A stretch of DNA of 64,000 bases. Source: Dokdonella_A sp044227025 (GTDB lineage: Bacteria; Pseudomonadota; Gammaproteobacteria; Xanthomonadales; Rhodanobacteraceae). How positions within the stretch are numbered: position 1 is the stretch's first letter; each line of letters starts with the position of its first letter. The notes under the pieces are model-generated. The model was not told the origin of the DNA and ran no database searches. It saw nothing but the letters and a program-made list of their open reading frames with translations. Location: contig NZ_JBGAFX010000002.1 in assembly GCF_044227025.1 (NCBI RefSeq), positions 434,001-498,000 on the forward strand, in the 5' to 3' direction. Of this stretch, positions 8,927-18,670 are shown one piece after another. The position numbers were made by a program, and so were the translations under genes.

Positions 8927-10669
8927 ATGAATCCTCGTCGTATCCGGTTTGTGCTGGCCGCGTGCCTTGCGATCGCGGGGCTGTCGACGCAGGCCCCTGC
9001 CGCGACACCGACCAGCGTCACATTTCCGTTGCACGCATCCGCCAACGGTCACTACCTCGTGGACGCCCACGGCGTGCCGTTCCGCGTGCACGGCGAGGCG
9101 AGCTGGGACGCGCATCTGAACTTCAACCTCACCGCATTGCGCGCCTATCTCGATGATCGGCAGAGCAAGGGCTTCAACGCGCTGTTCACCTACACCACCA
9201 ATCCCGTCGCCTACTACGCGGGGTCGGTCGCACCCTGGGCCGAGCAACTCGGCGGTCCTGCCGCAGGCACGGCGGCGTTGCCATTCACGACCAACGTCTC
9301 GGGTGGAACCTGGGACGGCGATCCCACGTTCGCGCATCACGACGCGAGTTTCGCCGCGCCCAACGATGCGTACTTCGCCTGGCTCGCGCAGTTCATCGAC
9401 GAAGCGAATGCGCGCGGCATGGTGGTGATGCTGGTGCCGATGTACCTGGGCTACGGCCTCGGCGATCACGACGGCTGGTACAAGACGCTCACGCAACCGG
9501 CCAACACGCAGGCGGTGTGCTTCGCGTTCGGCCAGTACCTCGCCAACGGGCACGGCGCGTTCACCGGTTTGAAGAATCGCGCCAACATCGTCTGGATCGA
9601 AGGCGGCGACACCTTGCCGCCGAATGGATCCGAAGGCGCGCTGCGTGCGCTGAAGATCCTCGAGGGCATGCAGGCCACCGGCGATACGCATCTGCAGGCT
9701 TCGCACTGGCAGCATGATTACCTGCCCTCGGACCAGACCGACTTCGCGCCGCATCTCGACGCGAATACCGTCTACAGCCACGGCCCCTATCCCACGCCCG
9801 GCCCCACGTACATGGTCAGCCGGCTGCTGTATGCGTCCACGCCGGCACGACCGGCGTGGCTCATCGAAACCAATTACTGGGGCGACCACGGCGCCACGCG
9901 CGCGCAATTGCGCTACTTCTCCTGGGGTTCCGCACTGTCGGCGATCGGCGGCACCACGTTCGGCTTCGGGCCGCTGTGGGGATTCGCCACGAGTGCCGAC
10001 GGCAGCACCGGCACGCCCTCGGGCGGCGTCAGCACCGCATGGCATGCGGGTACGAATTTCGATCTCAACAGCTACGTCTCGAAATCCGGCCGCTGGTATC
10101 GCGCCATCGTCCCCGGCACCAGCGGCAGCACCGGCCCCACCGGTACAGGCGCCGTGATTCCCGACGGCTCGGTGCAATGGACGTACGCCGCGAGCGGCGG
10201 CATTGAGGCACTGTACGACGAACCGGGAGTGCGCGACTTCGCCATCATGGGCGCCTTCCTCGATGCCCTGCCCTGGCATCAACTCGTCCCCTCCGCGCTC
10301 GACGGCATGCCCACGCTGATCGCGACGAACCCCGGCACGTACGGCTCATGGTCCAGCGGCGGCAGCGCAAACGGCGGCATGGACTGGATCGTGTCCGCGG
10401 CCACACAAGATCGACACCTGCTGGTCGCCTATGTACCCGACGCACACACCGGCAGCTTCGGCGTGACGATGAGCGCGCTGTCAGGCAGCGCACGCGCCCG
10501 CTGGTTCGACCCGAGCACCGGTACCTACACAGTCATCGGCACCTTCGCCAACAGCGGCGTTCAGGATTTCACGCCGCCGGGCACGAACGGGAGCAGCGAA
10601 CAGGATTGGGTGTTGGTGCTGGACGTAGGCGATTCGGACATCGTCTTCGACGACGGCTTCGAGGTGTAA
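8927..10669 (+). CDS. Secreted DUF4038/GH140-like glycosidase with FDDGFEV tail
   Basis: 580 aa from an ATG with GGAGGTG 6 bases upstream. The signal peptide is residues 1 to about 26 (MNPRRIRF...APAAT). The N-terminal part matches the DUF4038 TIM-barrel pattern: HGVPFRVHGEASWD, then an Asn-rich strand, WIEGGD near residue 225 and IETNYWGDHG near 312, which place likely acidic catalytic residues. Members of this class include apiosidases acting on plant rhamnogalacturonan-II; the substrate here is only inferred. An extra stretch (about 395-425, IPDGSVQWTY) resembles short modules of phage tail spikes. A C-terminal beta domain like the 'putative collagen-binding' domain follows. The protein ends SDIVFDDGFEV, the shared tail. 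Confidence 0.75.
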   Translation: MNPRRIRFVLAACLAIAGLSTQAPAATPTSVTFPLHASANGHYLVDAHGVPFRVHGEASWDAHLNFNLTALRAYLDDRQSKGFNALFTYTTNPVAYYAGSVAPWAEQLGGPAAGTAALPFTTNVSGGTWDGDPTFAHHDASFAAPNDAYFAWLAQFIDEANARGMVVMLVPMYLGYGLGDHDGWYKTLTQPANTQAVCFAFGQYLANGHGAFTGLKNRANIVWIEGGDTLPPNGSEGALRALKILEGMQATGDTHLQASHWQHDYLPSDQTDFAPHLDANTVYSHGPYPTPGPTYMVSRLLYASTPARPAWLIETNYWGDHGATRAQLRYFSWGSALSAIGGTTFGFGPLWGFATSADGSTGTPSGGVSTAWHAGTNFDLNSYVSKSGRWYRAIVPGTSGSTGPTGTGAVIPDGSVQWTYAASGGIEALYDEPGVRDFAIMGAFLDALPWHQLVPSALDGMPTLIATNPGTYGSWSSGGSANGGMDWIVSAATQDRHLLVAYVPDAHTGSFGVTMSALSGSARARWFDPSTGTYTVIGTFANSGVQDFTPPGTNGSSEQDWVLVLDVGDSDIVFDDGFEV

Positions 10670-10694
10670 CCGCGACTACGTTCGAACGATCGAC

Positions 10695-11182
10695 CTACTT
10701 CACCCTTACGAACGATTCCGTGCTCCCGAGATCCTTCTTGGGATCATAGGTCGAGTCGTTCGTAATGTAGGTTTCGTTGCGGATCAACGTGCCCTTGGGA
10801 TCCAGCCGAACCCAGAACGCATGCTCGTGCGATCCACCGGCTACGTGCACATTCGCACCATCCAGGAACTCGAAGTAGTGCGTTCCATCAGCGCCGGTCC
10901 TCGCCAACTCGAGGCGAGGCGCGTTGCCCTGCGGGCAGTAGTGGGTCGCGATGATCCGGTCACTGTCCATGGTGTAGACGGTCATCGACTGCCGCGTCGG
11001 GCTCATCGTCCACGTTTCGACCAGCGAAGTTCCGTTCGCGATCACCCTGTAATTGGCGGTCGTCTTGCCAGTGGTACTGCGCCAATTTCCTTCCAGCGCT
11101 TTCAACTGGTCGAAGGTCGATTGCGCCGAAGGTTGCGCGGCGAAAGCGTCTGAGCACGTGAAGAGCAGCATGGACACGGCGA
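10695..11182 (-). pseudogene. 3' part of a secreted small protein gene split by an IS3-family element
   Basis: The main body of a small secreted protein. Joining this part to 12486-12507 across the insertion sequence, and counting the 3-bp target duplication once, restores a continuous frame of about 168 aa. It begins MKGLPLIAVSMLLFTCSDAFA, a normal signal peptide, followed by STFDQLKALEGNWRS, a pattern seen in small beta-barrel, lipocalin-like DUF proteins. An internal ATG at 11171 could start MLLFTCSDAFA, but it lacks a charged n-region and a ribosome site, so the gene is probably inactive. All other codons look intact, so the insertion is recent. Function unknown. Confidence 0.8.
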
Positions 11183-11221
11183 TGAATCGCCCCGGAAATC
11201 CCGGAGGCTGTTTGGTTTGAG

Positions 11222-12115
11222 TCACACCTCGATGGCGGACTCGTGCTGACGATAATAGTTTTCTTCGGCTTCTGCTGGAGGAATGTATCCGATGGAGCCG
11301 AGCAGGCGGCGATGGTTGTACCAGTCGACCCACTGTAAGGTCGCCAGTTCGATCTGCTCGCGGCTGCGCCACGACTGACGGTGCACCACTTCGGCCTTGT
11401 ACAGGCCATTGATTGTTTCGGCGAGTGCATTGTCGTAGCTGTCGCCCACGCTGCCGACCGATGGTTCGATGCCTGCCTCGGCCAGTCGTTCGGTGTAGCG
11501 GATCGATACATATTGCGAACCGCGATCGCTGTGATGAACCAGTCGGTTCGCCGGACTTCGCGCATGCAGCGCCTGTTCCAGTGCGTCCAGCACGAACTGC
11601 GTTTGCTGGCCAGCGGACACCTTCCAGCCCACGATGCGCCGTGCATAGACGTCGATCACGAAGGCCACGTAGGCGAACCCTTGCCACGTCGAGACGAAGG
11701 TGTAGTCGCTCACCCATAGCTGATCGGGCCGCTCGGCCTTGAACTGCCGATTCACGCGATCCAGCGGGCACGGGCGCCCGGGATCGGGCTTGGTCGTACG
11801 AACGGCCTTTCCACGGACCACGCCGACGATGCCCAGCTCTCGCATGAGCCGCTCAACCGTACAACGGGCCACGACCCAGCGCTCACGTTGCAACTGCTTC
11901 CAGACCTTCCTCGCCCCGTACACCTGCTGGTTCTCTTCCCACGCGCGCCTGACCTGCGGCAGCAACGCGGCGTCGCGTTGTAGACGCGCCGGTCGCTTCG
12001 TCGGATTGGCGCGGCGCCCCGCGTGCAGGTAATACGTCGACGGGGCGATCGGCAATACCCTGCAGATCGGCTCGACCCCGTACATCGACCGGTGTTCATC
12101 GATGAAACGCGTCAT
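11222..12115 (-). CDS. IS3-family transposase OrfB (DDE catalytic subunit)
   Basis: 297 aa if started at the ATG whose A is the last base of the orfA stop (TGATG), so translational coupling is possible. The helix-turn-helix_21-type N-terminal region (about 1-100) is followed by an rve integrase core with the catalytic acidic residues in LWVSDYTFVSTWQG, HHSDRGSQYVS and the Glu of ALAETING. In many IS3 elements OrfB is also made as an OrfAB fusion by -1 frameshifting. The frame is open upstream into orfA, and a TTTT run near 12145 could serve for slippage, but this is not certain. No stop or frameshift is seen in the domain. Confidence 0.9.
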   Translation of the reverse strand: MTRFIDEHRSMYGVEPICRVLPIAPSTYYLHAGRRANPTKRPARLQRDAALLPQVRRAWEENQQVYGARKVWKQLQRERWVVARCTVERLMRELGIVGVVRGKAVRTTKPDPGRPCPLDRVNRQFKAERPDQLWVSDYTFVSTWQGFAYVAFVIDVYARRIVGWKVSAGQQTQFVLDALEQALHARSPANRLVHHSDRGSQYVSIRYTERLAEAGIEPSVGSVGDSYDNALAETINGLYKAEVVHRQSWRSREQIELATLQWVDWYNHRRLLGSIGYIPPAEAEENYYRQHESAIEV

Positions 12116-12435
12116 CACTTGGATCGGCGGTCGAGCTCCGCCTGCGCAAAATACGCACTGGCCTTGCGCAGGATCTCGTTGGCCTGGCGTAGCTCCTTCA
12201 CCTCGCGTTCCAGCGTCTTCACGCGCTCTCGCTCCGCCGTCGTCAGACCGGCACGCGACCCTTGGTCGCGCTCGGCCTGCCGAACCCAGTTGCACAGCGT
12301 CTGCGCCGTGCAGCCGATCTTGGCAGCAATCGATTCGATCGCCGCCCACTGCGAGGTGTGCTCAGCCTGGTGCTCGCGCACCATCCGAACTGCTCGCTCT
12401 CGTACTTCCGGGGCATACTTGTTGGGCTTCTTCAT
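12115..12435 (-). CDS. IS3-family transposase OrfA (DNA-binding subunit)
   Basis: 106 aa. It begins MKKPNKYAPEVRERAVRM, the usual helix-turn-helix of IS3 OrfA proteins, and continues with a leucine-zipper-like heptad helix (LEREVKELRQANEILRKA) used for multimerisation. OrfA binds the terminal repeats and, alone or fused to OrfB, directs transposition. The stop overlaps the orfB start. The length is normal for the family. Confidence 0.9.
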   Translation of the reverse strand: MKKPNKYAPEVRERAVRMVREHQAEHTSQWAAIESIAAKIGCTAQTLCNWVRQAERDQGSRAGLTTAERERVKTLEREVKELRQANEILRKASAYFAQAELDRRSK

Positions 12436-12485
12436 GACTCCATCCTCTCAAAGGTTGGAGCCTCCGGGAAAGCCGGGGCGATTCA

Positions 12486-12507
12486 CGATAAGCGGTAGGC
12501 CTTTCAT
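12486..12507 (-). pseudogene. 5' fragment (start codon and seven codons) of the IS-split gene
   Basis: ATG at 12507 with AGGG 7 bases upstream, then codons for KGLPLI before the CGA target duplication. This is the missing start of the pseudogene at 10695-11182; joined in frame it gives MKGLPLIAVSMLLFTC. The fragment cannot make a product alone. The promoter presumably lies in the 60 bp between this point and the 3' end of the TOPRIM-like gene, or further upstream. Confidence 0.8.
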
Positions 12508-12567
12508 GATTCGCCCTGTGGGGTGCCAACGAAAAGGGACTCTAACCCCGTTATCGACTCGCAAGAA

Positions 12568-13629
12568 TTAAATGCGCAGCCTTTGACCAGCCATCCCGAA
12601 CTCAAAAACTACCTTGGCCAATTCCATAGTTCCCTCTAGAGATTTCAGCTCACCTTCGTCCCCCGCCCTTCTAATGTCTCCCTCACTATCCATAACCTGC
12701 TGGGGAAGATTGAGTCCAAATCCGCTCCAAACTTTACATTGGCCACTACATGCTCCGACGCACACTTGAGGCGTCTCTGGCCGAATCGTTCGCATCTCAT
12801 CAATCTCGTTTAGGAGATCAATCGACGCAGGGTCTTCACGCAATTTGCATAAAACCAGTTCGTCTTTAAGTTTGGCAAATTGCCGGATGTTATACAACGC
12901 GTGTTGCTCGGCGACAGAAATAATATTGCACGTATCCGACCTTTGCTTACCAACCTTGGTCTTAGTGATCCACGCCAATGGAATATGATTTTCTATCGAA
13001 CGATACGTCGTAAGGAGCAGCTTTCGGAATGCGCTAGCCTTTGATTTCTCCAAACACTTTTTTGCTGTATCGCCAACAGCCCCGCCTACTGATCGCTTAT
13101 CGCTATCCACTATAGCCAGAAAGCTCTCGTTTCTTTTTTCGGCCGCCTCCACCATTTGTGCCGTGGTCGAGCCACCGCCACCTATCGGGCGCAGAGCGAT
13201 TGTAATTCCTCGAACTCCATGCATTCGTGCGTACATATCCGCTACCAGCATGTAGTAGCGCGCATCGACCAAATTTTCGCAGATGATTTCTCTCTGAGAC
13301 ATCAATGGCTCTGCAGAAAGTACGGCTAGCGGGATGTGCCAAGAATCTCCTATTTGAGCAATTTCTTTAGACCCATTCGATGCAACCAAATGAAAATTCG
13401 GCTTCTTAAGGGCGTGCATGTACGACGCTTTCGATCTGATCCGAGCGTACGCCGCCCTGGAATTCTCTGATAGCCAATTCACATTTGAAAGAGCATGCGC
13501 AACAGCGCTACGCGCCACGACAAAATCCCGACCATGAAAAGAGGACCTTCCAAGGTTCTCTAGCGCCGCACGCACGTCGGGCCCACAAGTTGGGAGGTCA
13601 TCAACTCCGATGTCTAGATCGATGTACAT
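12568..13629 (-). CDS. TOPRIM/DUF4435-like putative effector of a two-gene ATPase system
   Basis: 353 aa. The start codon directly follows the stop of the ATPase gene (TGAATG), so the two are almost certainly co-transcribed and translationally linked. Visible motifs follow a TOPRIM-like layout: Glu118 with Asp122 (ICENLVDARYY), a Gly-rich turn RPIGGGGS (147-154), the acidic pair D175-S-D177 in LAIVDSDKR, and SIENHIP (211-217). This order resembles the DUF4435 and OLD-family nuclease domains that serve as effectors in PARIS- and Gabija-like phage-defence systems. A cluster C290-x3-C294-x3-C298 could bind a metal. Base composition is visibly AT-richer than the surroundings, a sign of transfer. 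Function is inferred from motifs and partner, not shown. Confidence 0.65.
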   Translation of the reverse strand: MYIDLDIGVDDLPTCGPDVRAALENLGRSSFHGRDFVVARSAVAHALSNVNWLSENSRAAYARIRSKASYMHALKKPNFHLVASNGSKEIAQIGDSWHIPLAVLSAEPLMSQREIICENLVDARYYMLVADMYARMHGVRGITIALRPIGGGGSTTAQMVEAAEKRNESFLAIVDSDKRSVGGAVGDTAKKCLEKSKASAFRKLLLTTYRSIENHIPLAWITKTKVGKQRSDTCNIISVAEQHALYNIRQFAKLKDELVLCKLREDPASIDLLNEIDEMRTIRPETPQVCVGACSGQCKVWSGFGLNLPQQVMDSEGDIRRAGDEGELKSLEGTMELAKVVFEFGMAGQRLRI

Positions 13630-15234
13630 TCAAGGAAACTGCGGGACAAAGAACCCAAAAGGCCACTCACCTTCAATTGCGCCGTCCGAGCCAAACGCGG
13701 CGGAGCGCACCTCCGACGCTTGGTTCGGAGACTTCTTCTCGAAGAGTACAATTCTGACATTGGACGAATCCAGCTTCCCTCCCTGCACGAGCTCCCCGAG
13801 ACGATTGACCAGATGCTCGCTGTGTGTCTCTATGATGAAAGACACCGGAGGACGTCCATCAACTGAGCGACTGGCAATGGAAGATGCGAAAATGTCGGCA
13901 AGTGCTGCCTGAAACTGCGGATGTAGGTGGAGTTCCGGCTGTTCGATCACTATTACCGACGGCGCGATGGGCCTCCTAACTTTACTATCCTTGTTATCTT
14001 GCAAGCTCTTCCATATCTGAAGCGCAACGGGAAGAATCTGAGAATAGCCGAACCCTGTGTCCGCCAGATTTAGCCCAGAATCATCTCCGCCCTCCCTCAC
14101 AAACAGAGCAGTATGTCCGTGACCAGACCGAGAAGACTTAACATTGAATCCCAGCGATGCTGACATCCATCGCTCGAGCTCACGACGCTGACTCTCTGTG
14201 AGTGAATTCAAAAACATTGGGACGTTCTCTCCCTGTGGATCAATCTGATCCACAGCGAGCTCCTGAAATCGGTAATAGCGAGAAGCGGTAGCCCTAACCG
14301 GAGCTAGATATCTAACTGCCCCCGCAGTCTTGAGCAGTTCGGCGTTCACGCTAGCAATGATCTCAGGGAGAATTCTGAGTAGAACTAGTAGACGAATGGC
14401 CGTAATGGAGCCCGGCTCCTGCGGCTCTAGGGGGGACCAGTTGACCCTCGATTCAGCGGCGGGTAACAAGCTGATTAAGTGGGAGTAGAAATTCCTTCCA
14501 CTCCCCCACTTCAACTTTCGTATCGCGCTGCGTTTTGTTTGCGGCTTTGTATTCCCGTGGAATAGGCCCTCCAATCGAGACAGAATTAACTCAAAGAATG
14601 GTCCATCTCGGCGGGTTCGGAACGCTTCCAAACCTACTGCCTCGCTTCCTACAACCAGCGTTGGGAAAAACCCATTCCGAACCGACCTGAATTTCACATT
14701 TCCAACATTTTGAATAGTCTCTGTACCAATTCGAAGCGCGACGACCACCCCATCTTCGTTACCGATGACCTCAATCTCGTCCTGAAGTACGCGAAGTGAG
14801 ATTTTTTTTACGTAGGTCCCCTCCGCAGATTGCTTAGGCTCAAGCGTTAGATTTGCAATCAACTCCATATTCTTTTCTAAGAAGACCTCTGCTCCCCGTT
14901 CTTCATAGAACACTATGACTTGCTCACCATCAGGCACCACCACCTCTCTCGCGGTCCGAGGCGAAGTTTCGACCTTGAATCCGACGGTCAATGATTTGTT
15001 CGTTCCATATCGAGAAACAACATCAGAAAATCCGCCAAAATCAACAAAACGACCGTACCAAAGAAGCGGCTCTTTGGTGTCTGCTTCGAGACTTTGCTTA
15101 AGAAGCGGAAGTGTTCTGAGAAAACTACTTTTCCCAGCACTATTCTTGCCAATTACAACCGTAATTGGCGCGAGATCGATCCAATTGGATTCGACGATAC
15201 TTCTGAAATTCTGAAGTCGAATAGACTTAATCAT
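13630..15234 (-). CDS. AAA/ABC-type ATPase (DUF3696-like), partner of a TOPRIM-like protein
   Basis: 534 aa. Walker A is GKNSAGKSS (residues 29-37), following IRLQNFRSI, the start typical of SMC/RecF/OLD-type ATPases. The Walker B region is VIVIEQPELHLHP (427-439), followed by a switch-like IIETHSEHLVNRL. The C-terminus (GSDGAIEGEWPFGFF) matches the DUF3696 pattern. Such ATPases act as sensors or regulators of attached nucleases in several defence systems. The downstream TOPRIM-like gene starts one base after this stop. A perfect palindrome GTAGGCCTAC lies at 15258-15267 upstream of the start. GC content is clearly lower than in neighbouring genes, marking an acquired island of about 2.7 kb. 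Confidence 0.8.
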   Translation of the reverse strand: MIKSIRLQNFRSIVESNWIDLAPITVVIGKNSAGKSSFLRTLPLLKQSLEADTKEPLLWYGRFVDFGGFSDVVSRYGTNKSLTVGFKVETSPRTAREVVVPDGEQVIVFYEERGAEVFLEKNMELIANLTLEPKQSAEGTYVKKISLRVLQDEIEVIGNEDGVVVALRIGTETIQNVGNVKFRSVRNGFFPTLVVGSEAVGLEAFRTRRDGPFFELILSRLEGLFHGNTKPQTKRSAIRKLKWGSGRNFYSHLISLLPAAESRVNWSPLEPQEPGSITAIRLLVLLRILPEIIASVNAELLKTAGAVRYLAPVRATASRYYRFQELAVDQIDPQGENVPMFLNSLTESQRRELERWMSASLGFNVKSSRSGHGHTALFVREGGDDSGLNLADTGFGYSQILPVALQIWKSLQDNKDSKVRRPIAPSVIVIEQPELHLHPQFQAALADIFASSIASRSVDGRPPVSFIIETHSEHLVNRLGELVQGGKLDSSNVRIVLFEKKSPNQASEVRSAAFGSDGAIEGEWPFGFFVPQFP

Positions 15235-15340
15235 GAGCTACGGTTCGCTCCACGGATGTAGGCCTACGGTACTAGATGAACTGATAGGTTGATTGCACAC
15301 GCACTAAGCCATCGGCAACTTCAACACCTGCTCCTTCAGG

Positions 15341-15366
15341 AAAAAAGGGGACGGAGGTATTTACCG
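15341..15366 (+). repeat. AAAAAAGGGGACGGAGG element, dispersed short repeat
   Basis: The motif AAAAAAGGGGACGGAGGTAT followed by TTACCG lies just outside the AT-rich ATPase/TOPRIM island. A related copy in opposite orientation lies near 7805-7826 (revcomp AAAGGGGACGGAGAAATTAT). Sequences of the AAAAGGGGAC type are scattered through many gammaproteobacterial genomes; I know them as a recurring repeat but cannot assign a function here. Confidence 0.45.
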
Positions 15367-15388
15367 TTTGAATTCCCCTGCATCAAGC

Positions 15389-15784
15389 TCATGGAAGGGG
15401 CGCAAACGAATCACTGATCATCCAGCGCTGGAGCGCCATCACCACTGCAAGCCCGAGAATGCCCCCAAGGCACGTCGCGATCAAGGGAAGATGCGTCGGC
15501 TGGTAAGCCACATCCTGATAGCGCGCCGGGTACTCCGGGTAGAACGAGGGTTCTAGCAGGAACCACGCGACGACGGCACCGGTGCAAAGCGCGAGCGTCG
15601 CACTCTTCAAGTTGTAGCGCGGCGCCGCGAGGTATGTGACGACCACAACCGCGAATGCAGCGCAAAAGCCGGCAGCGGGAAGATCCCAAAAGCTCGCATG
15701 CGCTGTGATGAGCGCGCCGACAATGGCGGCGGTGAAGAATCCTCCCAGCACGGCAAGAAGCATCAGCAGCCACTTCAAAGCCAT
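15389..15784 (-). CDS. Small integral membrane protein, hypothetical
   Basis: 131 aa with about four hydrophobic helices (MALKWLLMLLAVLGGFF..., AAGFCAAFAVVVVTYLAA, ATLALCTGAVVAWFLL and TCLGGILGLAVVMAL). The start at 15784 is chosen because AGGAGA lies 6 bases upstream, although the frame is open for 11 more codons. No family is recognised. It is followed in the same direction, about 160 bp away, by the end of the lipoprotein gene's neighbourhood, so it may or may not share that transcript. Confidence 0.65.
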   Translation of the reverse strand: MALKWLLMLLAVLGGFFTAAIVGALITAHASFWDLPAAGFCAAFAVVVVTYLAAPRYNLKSATLALCTGAVVAWFLLEPSFYPEYPARYQDVAYQPTHLPLIATCLGGILGLAVVMALQRWMISDSFAPLP

Positions 15785-15942
15785 TGGTCTCTCCTGCGAG
15801 CGCCCGAGGCGCACCAAGCGCCATAGGCTAGCGCTTCTGACGGGCTGACCGAAGCCTCACTCGTTCAGGGCTTTCGCTTCTCGTTGCGACAAGAGGCGCT
15901 GTCGCACCTCCTGCAGGGATGCCGCGCGGACGAATTGCCGCA

Positions 15943-16728
15943 CTATGGATCGCAGGCAGCCCGCGATGCGTGGAGGATCCAGCCGCCATCCTTCTGTGCC
16001 GTATCCGAAGACCATGCGGCCGCACCCTGCAGGCCGCTGGAGGTCTGTTCGAGGTCCGCGGACCATCCCGCGAATCCATCTCCCAGCGAAAGGTGGAACG
16101 ACATTGGGCCAACCGGCCACCACGAGACCCATGTCACGTTGAGGAAGCTCTTCACGACAATGGCGTCGTACATACCGTCCGTTGCCGGGAGCAACTGGTC
16201 AGTGAGCCGCACCCTGGCAAGGCGCATCGGGGAGCCCTGCTTGTCGACCCCGACGTCATAGCATCCAAGCCAGGGTCCTGTTTCCGACGGCGGTTCTTTG
16301 ACTGCCTCCGGCTCGGCGCGGGTCAGTGAGAAGTGATTGTCGTAGTAGTCATTTCCCGCCGCCTTCGTGGGTGCGCAATCCAGCATGTAGCTCTGGTTGG
16401 CTTCGACTGCAACGTCGAAGAACCAAAAGCCGTCCACGACGCCCGCGGCATTCGGGCGAAGACAAGCGACTTCAAGCCTGTGGTTGCCGGGCCTCAGTGC
16501 GAACGAAGCGATCTCGTGCACGTTCGGCGGGATGTCCAACTGGGTGAAAAGCCCTGCGTTCGACTTGACATGGAAGACGGTGACGCTCGGCCGTCCATTG
16601 TCCAGACGCGGAACTGAAATGTGCGCGTAACCGGGTCGCGCCGGCTCATTGATTCCTGCGATGTAGGCGCAGCCGCCAAGTGCCAACGGGATTGCTGCAA
16701 CGGCGATCCTTGCCAAGTTCGCTGTCAT
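15943..16728 (-). CDS. Putative lipoprotein, hypothetical
   Basis: 261 aa from an ATG at 16728 with AAGGAG about 10 bases upstream. It has a short basic start, a hydrophobic core and a lipobox LGGC (Cys about residue 20), so lipid attachment and envelope location are expected. The rest (FHVKSNAGLF..., FWFFDVAVEANQSYMLDCAP, ...WASWWPVG-like aromatic stretches) does not match a family I recognise. It contains a region typical of beta-sandwich DUFs where a hydrophilic scaffold alternates with aromatic residues. No operon partner is evident. Confidence 0.65.
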   Translation of the reverse strand: MTANLARIAVAAIPLALGGCAYIAGINEPARPGYAHISVPRLDNGRPSVTVFHVKSNAGLFTQLDIPPNVHEIASFALRPGNHRLEVACLRPNAAGVVDGFWFFDVAVEANQSYMLDCAPTKAAGNDYYDNHFSLTRAEPEAVKEPPSETGPWLGCYDVGVDKQGSPMRLARVRLTDQLLPATDGMYDAIVVKSFLNVTWVSWWPVGPMSFHLSLGDGFAGWSADLEQTSSGLQGAAAWSSDTAQKDGGWILHASRAACDP

Positions 16729-16783
16729 CACCCGTCGACTCCTTCGCAAGTGATTCGGCGGCATGCCGTCTCTTGGTTGGCTT

Positions 16784-16826
16784 CCCTCATCCGCCCTGCG
16801 GGCACCTTCTCCCGGAGGGAGAAGGG
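16784..16826. repeat. CCCTCATCCGCCCTGCGGGCACC-type palindromic repeat
   Basis: CCTCATCCGCCCTGCGGGCA followed by CCTTCTCCCGGAGGGAGAAGGG contains two adjacent hairpins (GCCCTGCGGGC and CTTCTCCCGGAGGGAGAAG). Related CTCTCCCGCAAGCGGGAGAG forms lie at 24279-24450 and 36236-36265. This is a second dispersed repeat family in the window. It sits between hutU and the lipoprotein gene and could also stabilise or end transcripts. Confidence 0.75.
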
Positions 16827-16833
16827 AACGGGT

Positions 16834-18504
<1,671 letters not shown>

Positions 18505-18670
18505 CGCGGCGCTCCGGAAGGCAGGCGGCGATTATAGGGCGTGGTTGCGCGGAGGCATGCGTTGCGCGGAGCGGGTTGTGGTGAGGTTCGCTTGCGGTGG
18601 GACTCGCCGCTACGCGGCTTCGACCCACCCTACGACGCTGCGTCCCAGGTCAGGGGGCGTGAACGACTTC

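Larger units (their letters stand above)
11183..12485 (-). mobile_element. Complete IS3-family insertion sequence
   Basis: 1303 bp, bounded by imperfect terminal inverted repeats of roughly 37 bp that start TGAATCGCCCCGG and continue TCCCGGAGGCT on both ends. The trinucleotide CGA lies directly outside each end (11180-11182 and 12486-12488), which is the 3-bp target duplication typical of IS3-family elements. It carries orfA and orfB on the minus strand, both apparently intact, so the element may still be active. It inserted into codon 8 of the signal-peptide region of the gene at 10695/12507, next to the ATPase/TOPRIM operon. Excision of the element with one copy of CGA would restore that gene exactly. 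Confidence 0.95.
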
